A model generated the notes under the pieces. The model saw only the letters and a list, made by a program, of their open reading frames with translations. It was not told where the DNA came from and ran no database searches. From Microbaculum marinum (lineage in GTDB: Bacteria; Pseudomonadota; Alphaproteobacteria; Rhizobiales; Tepidamorphaceae), in assembly GCF_042646165.1 (NCBI RefSeq), contig NZ_JBHRTC010000015.1: a stretch of 64,000 bases of DNA; one strand, given 5' to 3'. Made by a program: the position numbers and the translations under genes. This document shows, piece by piece, positions 53,934-63,242 of this stretch. Numbering within the stretch: position 1 is the first letter of the stretch; every line of letters starts with the position of its first letter.

Positions 53934-55354
53934 CCGCAGCGGGCAAGATCGGACAGACCGCGCGGCGGCAACTTCCGTGCGATGGCGCGGAGCGCAGTGC
54001 GCAGGCCTTCCTCCAGCGTCGGATGGTAGACAGGCATCCGGAGCAGGTCGTGGACCGTCAGCTCCTGATCGATTGCCAGCGCCACGAGGTGGCCCAGATG
54101 TTCACCTCCCGGAGCCGCCATTTCGGCGCCGAGCAGACGTCCGTCGGAACGTGCCGCATAGAGCCGTAGCAGTCCGTGGTTCTGCTGCATCGTCCGGGCA
54201 CGTCCCTGTGCGGCGAAATCCACCTCGCCGATGAGAATCTCCCGCGGATCGAGTTCTTCGGCTCGTTGGCCGACCGATACGACCTCCGGATCGCAGAACA
54301 CGACGCTCATGGGGACGCGCCTGCGCAGATGGACCGGTTCTTCGCTCGTGGCGTTGAGCCCGGCGATATGGCCGTCGTCGGCACCTTCGTGCAGCAATGG
54401 CCTGTCTCCGTCGGCGTCCCCGGCCAACAGGACCGGAGTGCCGGCGATGCGCATTGTCGAGGGGTCGACGCGAGGCAAACCCTTTTCATCCAGCGGCACA
54501 CCCAGCGTCTCGAGCCCGAGCCCTTCGACATTGGGGCGTCGTCCCACCGCCGCGAACACCTTGTCCACGACGACACTGCCGCCGGTCCACCGAATTTCGA
54601 TCGCGCCGTCGACCTCGACCAACTTCGCGTCGACTCCGAGATGCAACGTGAATTCGGACGCGAGAGCGTCGCGCGCCACCCGCGCGACCTTCTGATCTGA
54701 GATGCCGGCTACCCGCTCGCCGCTGTCGAACCCATGGACATCGAGTCCAAGCCGCGCCAGCGCCTGCGCGATCTCCACTCCGATGGCGCCGAGTCCGATC
54801 ACACCGATCCTCGGCGGCAGGTCTTCCTGCTCGAACAGCGTGTCCGACGTAAGGATGCTGCCACCAAACGCGCGCCAGCTCTCTGGAACCACCGGGCTGG
54901 AGCCGGGTGCCAGGACGATCCGGCCGGCTTCTATCACGCGATCGTCGACGACGAGCCGGTTCGGTCCGTCCAGTCTGGCGTGGCCGGAGATGTTGCGCGC
55001 GCCGAGGCCCTCTGTCGCCGACAGGACGCCGGAGACGAAGTGGTCGCGCAACGCCCGTACGCGCCCGAGCACGGCCGGAATGTCGGCCGCGAGCGCGGCT
55101 TCACCGCGAATGCCGAATTCCTCCAGTCTTGTCCGGGCGTGGAACGCGTTGGCCGCCGCGATCAGTGCCTTGGAGGGCATGCATCCGACCCGCGCGCAGG
55201 TGGTGCCGTACGATCCGGCATTGATCAGGACGAAATCGTCCGTGCGATCCCGGATCTCCCGCAATGCGGCGAGGCCAGCGGTGCCCGCGCCCACGATTGC
55301 GACCTCTACCGGGTCGCGCTTCGGCTCCTTACCGGTGGAGCCAGCGACCATCAT
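53906..55354 (-). CDS. pyridine nucleotide-disulfide oxidoreductase (class I, Lpd/MerA-like)
   Basis: FAD enzyme of 482 residues. FAD loop VGAGTAGLAAL near residue 22, redox-active pair TCARVGCMPSK (Cys about 51 and 56), NAD loop GLGAIGVEIAQAL, second FAD motif LLAGDADG and the dimer-interface His in YHPTLEE. It overlaps the DUF442 gene start (ATGA). Product may be a dihydrolipoyl, coenzyme-A or persulfide reductase; the sulfur context favours a low-molecular-weight thiol or polysulfide. Confidence 0.92.
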   Translation of the reverse strand: MMVAGSTGKEPKRDPVEVAIVGAGTAGLAALREIRDRTDDFVLINAGSYGTTCARVGCMPSKALIAAANAFHARTRLEEFGIRGEAALAADIPAVLGRVRALRDHFVSGVLSATEGLGARNISGHARLDGPNRLVVDDRVIEAGRIVLAPGSSPVVPESWRAFGGSILTSDTLFEQEDLPPRIGVIGLGAIGVEIAQALARLGLDVHGFDSGERVAGISDQKVARVARDALASEFTLHLGVDAKLVEVDGAIEIRWTGGSVVVDKVFAAVGRRPNVEGLGLETLGVPLDEKGLPRVDPSTMRIAGTPVLLAGDADGDRPLLHEGADDGHIAGLNATSEEPVHLRRRVPMSVVFCDPEVVSVGQRAEELDPREILIGEVDFAAQGRARTMQQNHGLLRLYAARSDGRLLGAEMAAPGGEHLGHLVALAIDQELTVHDLLRMPVYHPTLEEGLRTALRAIARKLPPRGLSDLARCGQLGVEALE

Positions 55355-55803
55355 TGGTCGCCGTGCCGATCGAGGTAACGACGGACGAAACGCTCCAGAC
55401 CGGATGCGTCCTGCTCGAAGCCCAGTGAAGTGGCCTTCGCGACGGCCTCGTCGCCCGATAGTCCCTGCTCCGCGGCCAGATGCATAATTACCATCCAGCC
55501 GGAGCGTTTGCCCGAGGCGCAGTGCACCAGCACCGGGCCGGGCAAGTCCACGACCTTTTCGCGGAACCGGTCCACGACGTCCTCCGACAGCTTTTCGCCG
55601 TCCACCGGATGATGAAGGTATGTCAGCCCTGCCGCCCGCGCATGCTCGCGCTCCTCACCGGGCGTCACTTCCTGCTTCTCGTTTTCGGTGCGCATGTTAA
55701 CGACCGACTTGAAGCCCTCGTCAGCCGCGTCTTTCAACGCGTCCGGGGAGGGGGCGAACTTCGCCACTGTGAATCGCGCATTCATCCTTACGGCATTCTC
55801 CAT
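55351..55803 (-). CDS. DUF442 (beta-lactamase hydrolase-like, dual-specificity phosphatase fold)
   Basis: Protein of 150 residues of the DUF442/TIGR01244 group: FAPSPDALKDAADEGFKSVVNMRTEN at the N-terminus and the phosphatase-like P-loop VLVHCASGKRSGW (Cys about 102). In many rhizobia this domain is fused to an ETHE1-like dioxygenase (Blh protein of the BigR regulon); here the two are separate neighbours eight bases apart. A sulfur-transfer role is the usual reading. Confidence 0.9.
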   Translation of the reverse strand: MENAVRMNARFTVAKFAPSPDALKDAADEGFKSVVNMRTENEKQEVTPGEEREHARAAGLTYLHHPVDGEKLSEDVVDRFREKVVDLPGPVLVHCASGKRSGWMVIMHLAAEQGLSGDEAVAKATSLGFEQDASGLERFVRRYLDRHGDQ

Positions 55804-55811
55804 GGCTCCCT

Positions 55812-57209
55812 TTACTCCTCTGGAGGTGTTTTTGCCTCGAAGCCGGCATTCTGCCAGGCCTTCCAGCTGCCGGGCACGTTGTGCACGCTCTCGAAGCCGT
55901 TGGCGGCGAGGATGCTCGACGCCATGCTGGCGCGAAAACCGCTCGCGCAATAAGTGGCGATGGGGGCCGTCCGGTCGAGTTCCTGCATGCGGTCGCGAAG
56001 TTCGCCGATAAAGATGTGAACGGCCCCCGGAACATGTCCCTGCTGCCATTCCTCGTCCTTGCGAACGTCGAGAGGAAGCACACCCTTTTCGCGCAGTTCG
56101 TGAACGCTGAGCTGGGTGATGTGGCGCAGTTCCAGGCCAGCCTCGTGCCAGGCGCTCATGCCGCCGGCGAGGTAGCCGCCGAAGCGGGTGAAGCCGGTCC
56201 GCCACAATAGCCGCAAGATGTCATTGAGCTGCCCGTCGTCCTCGAGCACAAGGCAAATCGGCCGCTCGGGGTCGAGAAGCCATCCCGCCCACACGGACAG
56301 CTCCGGCCTCGCCCCTATGTTAAGGGCGCCGGCAATGTGGCCCCCACCAAAGGCGAGCATGTCGCGGACATCGAGAAGCTGCATGCCGTCGCTTCCGACC
56401 GCATCAGCGAAGGCATCAGGGGTCATGCCGGGCGCCCGCGGCAAATTCCCCTGCACCTGTGGTCCCGCGGCGTTGACCTTCTTCAAGCGTGGGTAGTGGG
56501 TCGGGACCGGCGGCGCGTTCTCCTTCAATGCCGATCTGAATTCATCGGGGTCGGAGATTGCGGCGTACTTGTTGTGCGTGCGCTCGTAGCCGATCGTGCT
56601 CGACATCCTGTCGCCGATATTCGGACCGCAGGCCGATCCCGCGCCATGACACGGATAGATGATCACCCCGTCGGGCAAATTCATGTAGAAGTCCTGGACA
56701 GTTCGAAAGAGCGCGTCCGTGAGCTCGTCCGCCTTCTCGTCGCCAAGTAAATCCGGCCGCCCGACACTATCGACGAAGAAGCTGTCACCCGTCAGGACGC
56801 CCCAAGGCTGGTCGGCCCGGCCTTCGTAGAGCAGAAATGCGAGATGCTCGGGCGTATGACCCGGCGTGTGCCGCGCCACCATATGCATTCCACCTAAGCT
56901 GAATCTGTCGCCGTCGCGCACCGGCTGGTGATCGAAGCCATAATGCGCACCAGCCTCGACACTGACGCAGAGCCGCGGCGCACCTCCCAGTCGCGACATC
57001 AGTTCGCGCGCGCCGCTCAGGAAGTCGGCGTGAATGTGCGTCTCGAAGATGTGGGTAATCGCAAGTCCGTAACGTTCGGCGAGCCTGAGATACGCATCCG
57101 TATCCGGGGTCGGGTCGACGACCGCCGCGCTGCCGGAACCGTCATCCCCGACGAGGTAAGAGCATTGGGCCACGCCATCGGCGAGGATTTGTTCGAATCG
57201 AAGCGTCAT
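55812..57209 (-). CDS. persulfide dioxygenase-rhodanese fusion
   Basis: Protein of 465 residues: an ETHE1-like metallo-beta-lactamase domain (1-240) with HIHADF, HTPGHTPEH and TGDSFFVDS iron ligands, then two rhodanese domains. The first (about 265-355) has no catalytic Cys; the second (about 372-460) has YCASGFRAS with Cys. It oxidises glutathione or other persulfides to sulfite and passes sulfur on. First gene of a three-gene operon; divergent from the membrane protein gene. Confidence 0.93.
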   Translation of the reverse strand: MTLRFEQILADGVAQCSYLVGDDGSGSAAVVDPTPDTDAYLRLAERYGLAITHIFETHIHADFLSGARELMSRLGGAPRLCVSVEAGAHYGFDHQPVRDGDRFSLGGMHMVARHTPGHTPEHLAFLLYEGRADQPWGVLTGDSFFVDSVGRPDLLGDEKADELTDALFRTVQDFYMNLPDGVIIYPCHGAGSACGPNIGDRMSSTIGYERTHNKYAAISDPDEFRSALKENAPPVPTHYPRLKKVNAAGPQVQGNLPRAPGMTPDAFADAVGSDGMQLLDVRDMLAFGGGHIAGALNIGARPELSVWAGWLLDPERPICLVLEDDGQLNDILRLLWRTGFTRFGGYLAGGMSAWHEAGLELRHITQLSVHELREKGVLPLDVRKDEEWQQGHVPGAVHIFIGELRDRMQELDRTAPIATYCASGFRASMASSILAANGFESVHNVPGSWKAWQNAGFEAKTPPEE

Positions 57210-57304
57210 TCCGGCGTGTCACTCTCCGAAAGCGTGAAACTGTTCAACGCCGCCGGTGTCGCTCTGTTCCGTCCGCCGCTTTCGCATCCGGCCTGCCCGC
57301 GTGT

Positions 57305-57829
57305 GTGCTGGTACCGGCCACCCGGAACTTCGGTCTGCGGGGCCCGTTTAGCTCAGGCAAAGGAATCAGCAGTCCCGAAGGAACCAGCCGATGTTTGCAA
57401 CAATCGCAGGGGAGTCCCGAGCTTCATCGAAAAGTCGAGCGCGAAATTCGTGACCGCCTTGAGTGGCTGGCTGGAAATCCTCAAGCCATCGAGCACCGGC
57501 TCCGAGAACTCGACGAAGAGTGGGATATCGAGCGGGCCATTCAAGCCAATGCAGCGACGCTGGCGCTTGGCGGCACCGCGCTCGCGATGCTGCACGACCG
57601 CAGATGGTCCTATCTGCCGCTTCTCGTCACCGGCTTTCTGCTCCAGCATTCCACGCAAGGCTGGTGCCCGCCGGTCCCGATACTGAGACGGCTGGGGTTC
57701 AGGACCCAGGTCGAAATCGAGAGGGAGCGCTATGCGGTAAAGGCGCTCCGGGGCGACTTCGGGCCGGTCTCGACGAATGGAACGCCCGCGCGTCACCGAG
57801 CACAGGCTGCATTCGAGGCAACCCGCTAA
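57305..57829 (+). CDS. DUF2892-like inner membrane protein
   Basis: Membrane protein of up to 174 residues. The reliable part starts near residue 40 (VEREIRDRLEWLAGNPQAI), continues with two helices around ATLALGGTALAML and LPLLVTGFLLQHS and ends with GWCPPVPILRRLGFRTQVEIERERYAVKALRGDF, the ending of YgaP-type DUF2892 proteins. The GTG at 57305 is the open-frame limit, and the true start is uncertain. The divergent position to the persulfide dioxygenase fits a role in sulfur handling or regulation at the membrane. Confidence 0.8.
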   Translation: MLVPATRNFGLRGPFSSGKGISSPEGTSRCLQQSQGSPELHRKVEREIRDRLEWLAGNPQAIEHRLRELDEEWDIERAIQANAATLALGGTALAMLHDRRWSYLPLLVTGFLLQHSTQGWCPPVPILRRLGFRTQVEIERERYAVKALRGDFGPVSTNGTPARHRAQAAFEATR

Positions 57830-58105
57830 GAGCCGCCCGCGGACAGCATTTCGGAGGCCGCCGCTGCGGCGCTGCCATACGAAATCCGCCTCGGATCTGC
57901 GCTATATCCGCCGTGCCGACGCCATCAGCGGGGCCACCTCCACGCCGCCATCTCAGGAGACGCCGGAATGAAGAGCAGGCGACACGATGAAGAGCGCAGT
58001 ATCGTTCTATAAGCCGCTCCCCGAAACGTCATAAGGCATTCCGGAAGGCACGGCGGTTCGCCGCCCGGCAATCTGATCTGACCGCCCGGGGGAGGGCTCG
58101 GCCGC

Positions 58106-58957
58106 ATGGCGAACTGGCACATTCCTAAGGGACTGCGGACGGTCGACATCGAGGGCTATCCGCTGGCCTATTCCGACCAAGGCCGCGGCGCGCCGGTGGT
58201 GCTGGTGCATGGGTCGCTCAATGACTGCCGCAGCTGGTCGGCGCAGGTGGAGGCGCTGTCGCCTTCCCATCGCGTTCTTTCCCTCAGTCTGCGCCACTAC
58301 TATCCCGAACCCTGGGACGGGGTCGGCGGTGATTTCTCCCTGCAGCGCCATGCGGCGGACGTGGCGGCGTTCATCCGGGCGTTGGGGCTGTCGGGGGCGC
58401 ACCTCGTCGGCCATTCCCGGGGCGGTTCCGTCGCCTACATGGTGGCGCGCGACGCGCCCGAACTGGCGGGTAGCCTGACCCTGGCCGAACCTCGCGGCCT
58501 CGAGGACCTGCTTGCGCCCGAAGACGTCGCAGGCGACGGCTCGCGGTCGAATGCCGGGATCTTCGAGGCCCTGCATGCCGATCTCCTCAAGGGCGACAAG
58601 GCGCGGGCAGTCGAGGCGTTCGTCGACGCCTTCAACGGACCCGGCAGCTGGCAGGCTCTGACCAAACTCCAGCGGACCATCCTGCTCGACAACATCAACA
58701 CGGCGGTCGACAGCGGCGAGCTACCGGGGATGCGCTGCGAGGACATTGCCGGGTTCGGGTTCCCGATCCTGCTCATCCGGGGCGAGAAAAGCCTTTCGCG
58801 CTACGCGCTCGGGCTCGAGGCGATGCGCCGCTGCAATTCCTCGATCGCGCCCGTCGTCGTGATCCCAAACGCCCCGCACGGAATGCACCGGGCCAACCCT
58901 GCGGCGTTCAACGCGGCGGTCCTGGCCTTTCTCGCAAGCGTTGGTCGGACGCGCTGA
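58106..58957 (+). CDS. alpha/beta hydrolase
   Basis: Cytoplasmic hydrolase of 283 residues: oxyanion region VVLVHGSLNDCRSW, nucleophile Ser in LVGHSRGGSVA, acid region LIRGEKSLSR and His in NAPHGMHRANP. A convergent neighbour, tctA, ends 13 bases after its stop. The 276-base spacer before it holds no gene. The substrate may belong to the acid transported by the Tct system, as inference. Confidence 0.9.
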   Translation: MANWHIPKGLRTVDIEGYPLAYSDQGRGAPVVLVHGSLNDCRSWSAQVEALSPSHRVLSLSLRHYYPEPWDGVGGDFSLQRHAADVAAFIRALGLSGAHLVGHSRGGSVAYMVARDAPELAGSLTLAEPRGLEDLLAPEDVAGDGSRSNAGIFEALHADLLKGDKARAVEAFVDAFNGPGSWQALTKLQRTILLDNINTAVDSGELPGMRCEDIAGFGFPILLIRGEKSLSRYALGLEAMRRCNSSIAPVVVIPNAPHGMHRANPAAFNAAVLAFLASVGRTR

Positions 58958-58969
58958 CGCGTTTCCAGC

Positions 58970-60469
58970 CTATTCGGCGAAGACCTGCTGCCGGCGCTTG
59001 CGGATCGACGGCAGGATCGAAACGGCCAGCAGGAGCACAGCCACGACGAGCAGCACGGCGGAGAGCGGGCGCGTCAGGAAGATCGTCGGATCGCCGTTGG
59101 AAATGATGACGGCACGCCGCAGGTTCTCCTCCAGCAGCGGGCCGAGCACCAGCGCCAGGATCAGCGGCGCGGGCTCGAAGTCGTGGCGGATCAGCCAGTA
59201 TCCGATCAGGCCGAACAGGCCCATCAGGATCGTGTCCAGGCTGGAGTTGTTCACGGCATAGGCGCCGATGCAGCAGAAGATGAGGATCGCCGGGAAGAGC
59301 AGGCGGTAGGGCACGCGCAGCATGCTGACCCAGATGCCGATGAGCGGCAGGTTGAGGATCACCAGCATGACGTTGCCGATCCACATCGACACGATGACCG
59401 CCCAGACCAGGCCGGGCTGGATCATCATCACCTGGGGACCCGGCACGATTCCCTGCATGGTCATCGCACCGAGGAACAGGGCCATCACCGCGTTGCCGGG
59501 GATGCCGAGCGTCAGCAGCGGGATGAACGCCGTCTGCGCCGCGGCGTTGTTGGCGCTCTCGGGCGCGGCCACGCCCTCGATGGCACCCTTTCCGAAGCGC
59601 GAGGGATCCCGCGAGATCCGCTTCTCGAACGTGTAGGCGGCGAAGGACGACATCACCGCGCCGCCTCCCGGGAGCACGCCCAGGATCGAGCCGATGACCG
59701 TGCCCCGGCCGATCGCCCCGGCGGACTGCCTCAGATCCTCGCGGGTCGGCATCAGGTTGCTGACCTTGCCCCGCACGATGCCGCGCTGCTCGGGCGACTG
59801 AATGTTTCGCAGAACCTCGGCGATGCCGAACATTCCCATGGCGATGACCACGAAGCTCACGCCCTCCGACAGTTCCATCAGTCCGAAGCTCAGCCGCGGT
59901 ACGCCCGTCTGCAGGTCGGCCCCGATCGTCGACAGCAGGAGGCCGACGAAGATCATGGCGATCGCCTTGAGCACCGAGCCGCTGGCGAGCACGATGGCCA
60001 GGATCAGGCCGACGAGCATCAGCGAGAAGAATTCCGGCGCACCGAACATCAGCGCGACGTTGGTCAGCGGCTCGCCCAGCAGCGCCACGAGCAGGGTGCC
60101 GGCGGTGCCGGCGATGAACGATCCGATCGCCGCGATCGCCAGCGCCGGGCCGGCACGGCCCTGCTGGGCCATCTGGAACCCGTCGAGCGTCGTCACCACC
60201 GACGACGCCTCTCCGGGAATGTTGACCAGGATCGATGTCGTGGAGCCGCCATACTGCGCGCCGTAGTAGATGCCGGCGAGCATGATCAGGGCGCCGACCG
60301 GGGGAAGACCGAACGTGACCGGCAGCAGGATCGCGATGCTGGCCACCGGCCCGATCCCCGGCAGCACGCCGACCATGGTGCCCACCATGACCCCGACCAT
60401 GCAGAGGAGCAGGTTCTCCGGGGAGGCGGCGAGGGAGAAGCCGAGAGCGAGATTTGCGATGAAATCCAT
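58970..60469 (-). CDS. tctA: tripartite tricarboxylate transporter large permease TctA
   Basis: Inner-membrane permease of 499 residues with about 12 helices. TctA signatures: GTMVGVLPGIGPVASIAILLP near residue 29 and the second copy GSILGVLPGGGAVMSSFAAYTFEKR, plus GIPGNAVMALFLGAM. Twelve bases after tctB. Transports a carboxylate with ions using TctC as the binding protein. Confidence 0.94.
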   Translation of the reverse strand: MDFIANLALGFSLAASPENLLLCMVGVMVGTMVGVLPGIGPVASIAILLPVTFGLPPVGALIMLAGIYYGAQYGGSTTSILVNIPGEASSVVTTLDGFQMAQQGRAGPALAIAAIGSFIAGTAGTLLVALLGEPLTNVALMFGAPEFFSLMLVGLILAIVLASGSVLKAIAMIFVGLLLSTIGADLQTGVPRLSFGLMELSEGVSFVVIAMGMFGIAEVLRNIQSPEQRGIVRGKVSNLMPTREDLRQSAGAIGRGTVIGSILGVLPGGGAVMSSFAAYTFEKRISRDPSRFGKGAIEGVAAPESANNAAAQTAFIPLLTLGIPGNAVMALFLGAMTMQGIVPGPQVMMIQPGLVWAVIVSMWIGNVMLVILNLPLIGIWVSMLRVPYRLLFPAILIFCCIGAYAVNNSSLDTILMGLFGLIGYWLIRHDFEPAPLILALVLGPLLEENLRRAVIISNGDPTIFLTRPLSAVLLVVAVLLLAVSILPSIRKRRQQVFAE

Positions 60470-60481
60470 CAGCCCGACACC

Positions 60482-60952
60482 CTAGAAGTCCGGCCACAGC
60501 GGCAGGGAAAGCCCGAGCGCGAAAACGAACAGGAGCGTGCAGCCGATCGACAGGAATGCCGCCCACACGATCGCTTCGATCCAGCGCGTTTCGTGGGATG
60601 CGGCGGACGCGACCAGAATGGTGAAGAAGGCGGTGACGGGAAGGCCGAAGCTGCCGACGGCGGCGGCGAACAGGACGACCGAGGCACCGATCAGCAGCGG
60701 CCCCCGGATGCCGTAGCGCTCTATCTTCTCGCCGTCCTTGCACAGCCCCATGATCATGACGGCGAAGCCCGTGGCAAACAGCAGGCCGGCAAACAGCCTC
60801 GGCGCCGTCCCCGGGCCGAACTGGGTTCCCTGCGATCCGGCGAGGTCGAGCGACCCCCACCAGGCGACGGCGGCGAGCAGCATCAGCGCCAGGCCGCCAT
60901 ACGCATCTTTCGGGCTGCGGATGATCCGCTTCGTCACGATGTCCGTCGTCAT
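60482..60952 (-). CDS. tctB: tripartite tricarboxylate transporter small permease TctB
   Basis: Small membrane subunit of 156 residues with four helices, TctB-typical length and the order IRSPKDAYGGLALMLLAAVAWW at the N-terminus followed by GPGTAPRLFAGLLFATG. Between tctC and tctA as is usual. Confidence 0.92.
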   Translation of the reverse strand: MTTDIVTKRIIRSPKDAYGGLALMLLAAVAWWGSLDLAGSQGTQFGPGTAPRLFAGLLFATGFAVMIMGLCKDGEKIERYGIRGPLLIGASVVLFAAAVGSFGLPVTAFFTILVASAASHETRWIEAIVWAAFLSIGCTLLFVFALGLSLPLWPDF

Positions 60953-61037
60953 CTGCGCGTGCGTCCTCAGGGAACGGAGACCGGCGCCCGCCGCATCAAT
61001 GCCGCGGGCGCCGGATATCGTCTTCCGGCGTCGGCGA

Positions 61038-62000
61038 TCAGTTCACCTTCAGATTGTACAGCTCGACCATCGGCTTCCAGGTCGCCCGGTCCCGCTGGAT
61101 GAGAGCGGCGAGTTCGTCCGGGGTGGTCGGCATCGGCGTGCTGGCGACGGTCTTCAGGCGCTCGGCCACGTCCGGATGGGCCAGTGCCTTCACGGCTGCC
61201 GCGTTGACCTGCGTGATGATCTCCTCGGGAGTGCCCGCCGGGGCATAGAACGCATTCCAGCCGACCAGCGTCAGGTCGATGCCGCTCTCCTTCAACGTGG
61301 GGACGTCGGGGATCAGGGTCGAGCGTTCCGGCAAGGTGACCGCCAGGCCCTCGATCTGCCCGCCCTGGATCGGTCCGACCGCCGACGGCATGGCTTCGAT
61401 CGCGACGGCGACGTCGCCGCGGATCAGGTCCGGGAATAGGGCCTGATTGCCGCCGGCGTAGGGAACCACGTTGAAGCTGGCCCCGGTCGCCTCGCTGAGC
61501 ATGCCGTTGACGACGCGCGCCGTGGTGCTGACCAGCCCCATGCGGACGCTGTCCGGCGATGCCTTCGCCTGCTCGATGACGTCGCCGATCGTCTTGCCCT
61601 TGAAGGCGCTGCCTGTCGCCACGACGTAGCCCGTCGATGCGATCCCGGTGATCGGGAGCAGGCTCGTGTCGGGATCGAAGCCCATGTCGGAGTAGATCAG
61701 CGGGTTGGCGACGTGCGTGGCGCTGCCGGTGCACAGCAGCGTGTAGCCGTCCGGCCGCGCCTTGGAGGCTTCGGAAGCGCCGACGTTCGAGGCGGCGCCG
61801 ACCCTGTTCTCGATGACGATCGTGGCGCCGAGTTCGACCTTGAGCTGCTCGAGGAAGACCCGGCACATCACGTCAGTGGCCTGCCCCGCGCCATACGGCA
61901 CGATCACAGTTATGGGCTTGCCGGGATAGTCCTGGGCGTGGAGAGCGGTGGACGCGAAGAGCGCGCCAACGGCCGCCATGGCTGCGGTCCATTTCTTCAT
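61038..62000 (-). CDS. tctC: tripartite tricarboxylate transporter binding protein TctC
   Basis: Periplasmic binding protein of 320 residues. Signal peptide 1-22 (cut after LHA), then YPGKPITVIVPYGAGQATDV, the family start, and the conserved loop RVGAASNVGASEASKARPDGYTLL. Start ATG at 62000 after a GGAGG site. It is the fifth-last gene of the cupin-cupin-tctCBA operon, 68 bases after the second cupin. Confidence 0.94.
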   Translation of the reverse strand: MKKWTAAMAAVGALFASTALHAQDYPGKPITVIVPYGAGQATDVMCRVFLEQLKVELGATIVIENRVGAASNVGASEASKARPDGYTLLCTGSATHVANPLIYSDMGFDPDTSLLPITGIASTGYVVATGSAFKGKTIGDVIEQAKASPDSVRMGLVSTTARVVNGMLSEATGASFNVVPYAGGNQALFPDLIRGDVAVAIEAMPSAVGPIQGGQIEGLAVTLPERSTLIPDVPTLKESGIDLTLVGWNAFYAPAGTPEEIITQVNAAAVKALAHPDVAERLKTVASTPMPTTPDELAALIQRDRATWKPMVELYNLKVN

Positions 62001-62068
62001 GGTAACCTCCCTTTTTTCGGTTTTGACGCCCGCAGGCGCCGTGCAGGTTCTTGGCTTCAGGTTCGAAG

Positions 62069-62518
62069 TCAGTCGGGCTTGTTCCAGGAATCCCACTCCG
62101 GTTTCACCCATTCGACGCCGCGATCGCCGAACTCCTCCTCCTGGTAGTCGACCAGGTGGATGTAGTCGTTGCGAACTGGTGCGAAGATCTCGAGCAGCGA
62201 GGCCGGCGTCTCGCCGACGGCGTAGCCGCGATGCATGACATGGGCCGGGATGACGACGAGCGATCCTTCCTCGAGGTCGTACTCCTCACCGCCGATCTCC
62301 ATGTGCATGTGCCCCTTCATGACCACCAGCATCTGGTCGTGCGGGTGGTCGTGCGGCTTGCGATGATGGCCCTGCCGGTCGAGCGGCTGAGGCTGGATCT
62401 CGGCAAACATCACCATCGCCGAGGAGGTGCGCGCCGCGAATCGCGACATGCGCCCCTCGTGCAGCCTGTTTTCCTTGGGAATGTCCGCAAACCGGTAGAC
62501 GGGAAGTCTCTTGGTCAT
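62069..62518 (-). CDS. cupin domain protein, second of a tandem pair
   Basis: Cupin of 149 residues with motif 1 GHHRKPHDHPHDQMLVVMKG (His cluster and downstream Glu-like positions) and motif 2 VIPAHVMHRGYAV. It resembles the preceding cupin in order of elements. Eight bases separate the two. It may be a metal-dependent dioxygenase or isomerase for the compound imported by TctABC. Confidence 0.88.
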   Translation of the reverse strand: MTKRLPVYRFADIPKENRLHEGRMSRFAARTSSAMVMFAEIQPQPLDRQGHHRKPHDHPHDQMLVVMKGHMHMEIGGEEYDLEEGSLVVIPAHVMHRGYAVGETPASLLEIFAPVRNDYIHLVDYQEEEFGDRGVEWVKPEWDSWNKPD

Positions 62519-62526
62519 GGCCGGTA

Positions 62527-62961
62527 CTAACGTCCCTGCGTCGCGTCGGGGCTCAGCTCCGCGGGCGTGCTGGTGCCGAAATCGTCGGTCTGGTAGGCGG
62601 TGAGCGGGAAGAAGTCCGGCCGCAGCGGCGAGAAGATGTCGAGGTTGAGCGCGACGCCGTCCTCGGGCAGCGGCGGTTCCGAGTAGTGCACGACATTCGG
62701 CGGGATGCGGACGAAGGATCCCTCGCGCATGTCGAACACCTGGTCGCCGACGTGCAGCTTCACACGCCCCTTCATGATCATGAATATCTGTTCCCAGGGA
62801 TGGCTGTGCGGACTGGGCTTCATGTCCGGATGGAGTTCGGCGAAGCTGACGCACACGCTGCTGCCGCGGAAAACGCGCTGCACGACGCCGTCCCGGGGAT
62901 TGAGGACGGGGATCTCGTCCAGATTGTAAACAGGCACTGATGTTTCGGGCATGAATTCCAT
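62527..62961 (-). CDS. cupin domain protein, first of a tandem pair
   Basis: Cupin of 144 residues. Motif 1 is HSHPWEQIFMIMKGRVKLHVG (the first 20 shown from residue 53), motif 2 IPPNVVHYSEPP. Divergent ordering (LPVY/VPVYNLDEIP near the start and a DDFG/EEFGD-like end) marks it as a paralogue of the next gene. Start may be the ATG at 62961 or at 62952. First gene of the tct operon. Confidence 0.88.
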   Translation of the reverse strand: MEFMPETSVPVYNLDEIPVLNPRDGVVQRVFRGSSVCVSFAELHPDMKPSPHSHPWEQIFMIMKGRVKLHVGDQVFDMREGSFVRIPPNVVHYSEPPLPEDGVALNLDIFSPLRPDFFPLTAYQTDDFGTSTPAELSPDATQGR

Positions 62962-63059
62962 CCTGCGTAAGTTGGGTCTTGTGGCTCTCGCCCCGTCGCT
63001 CGGCCTCCCCGGCGGGAGCGGAGGTGATCGGGTGAAAATAGCGATGGTTTGGCGGCCGG

Positions 63060-63120
63060 GTTTAGAACAGAATTTCGGCCGCCCGACCCGTCGGCTGGTT
63101 GGCGCAATTCCATTCTAAAC
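63060..63120. promoter_or_regulatory. inverted repeat between tct and TRAP operons
   Basis: GTTTAGAACAGAATT (63060-63074) and AATTCCATTCTAAAC (63106-63120) are complementary with two mismatches and 31 bases between them. Between two divergent transporter promoters, it is a good candidate for a shared operator. The spacer also holds GGCGGCCG (63051-63058) and its complement (63076-63083). Confidence 0.6.
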
Positions 63121-63242
63121 ATCGCCGTCCTACCCACTTACGACTGACCGGCAGTTTCGGGCGTGCAGTCCGTCCAGCGTCGGACCGGTGCGGCATCGCC
63201 CGTGGCCGGACGTACAGAACAAGACAACCAAGGGAGGTCGAA

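Noticed and set aside
57338..57365. tRNA-like start (GGCCCGTTTAGCTCAGG)
   Set aside because: It resembles the D-arm of a tRNA, but no anticodon arm, T-arm or acceptor complement follows.
57830..58105. Short frames in the spacer before the alpha/beta hydrolase
   Set aside because: Frames below 65 codons, no ribosome site with a plausible protein.
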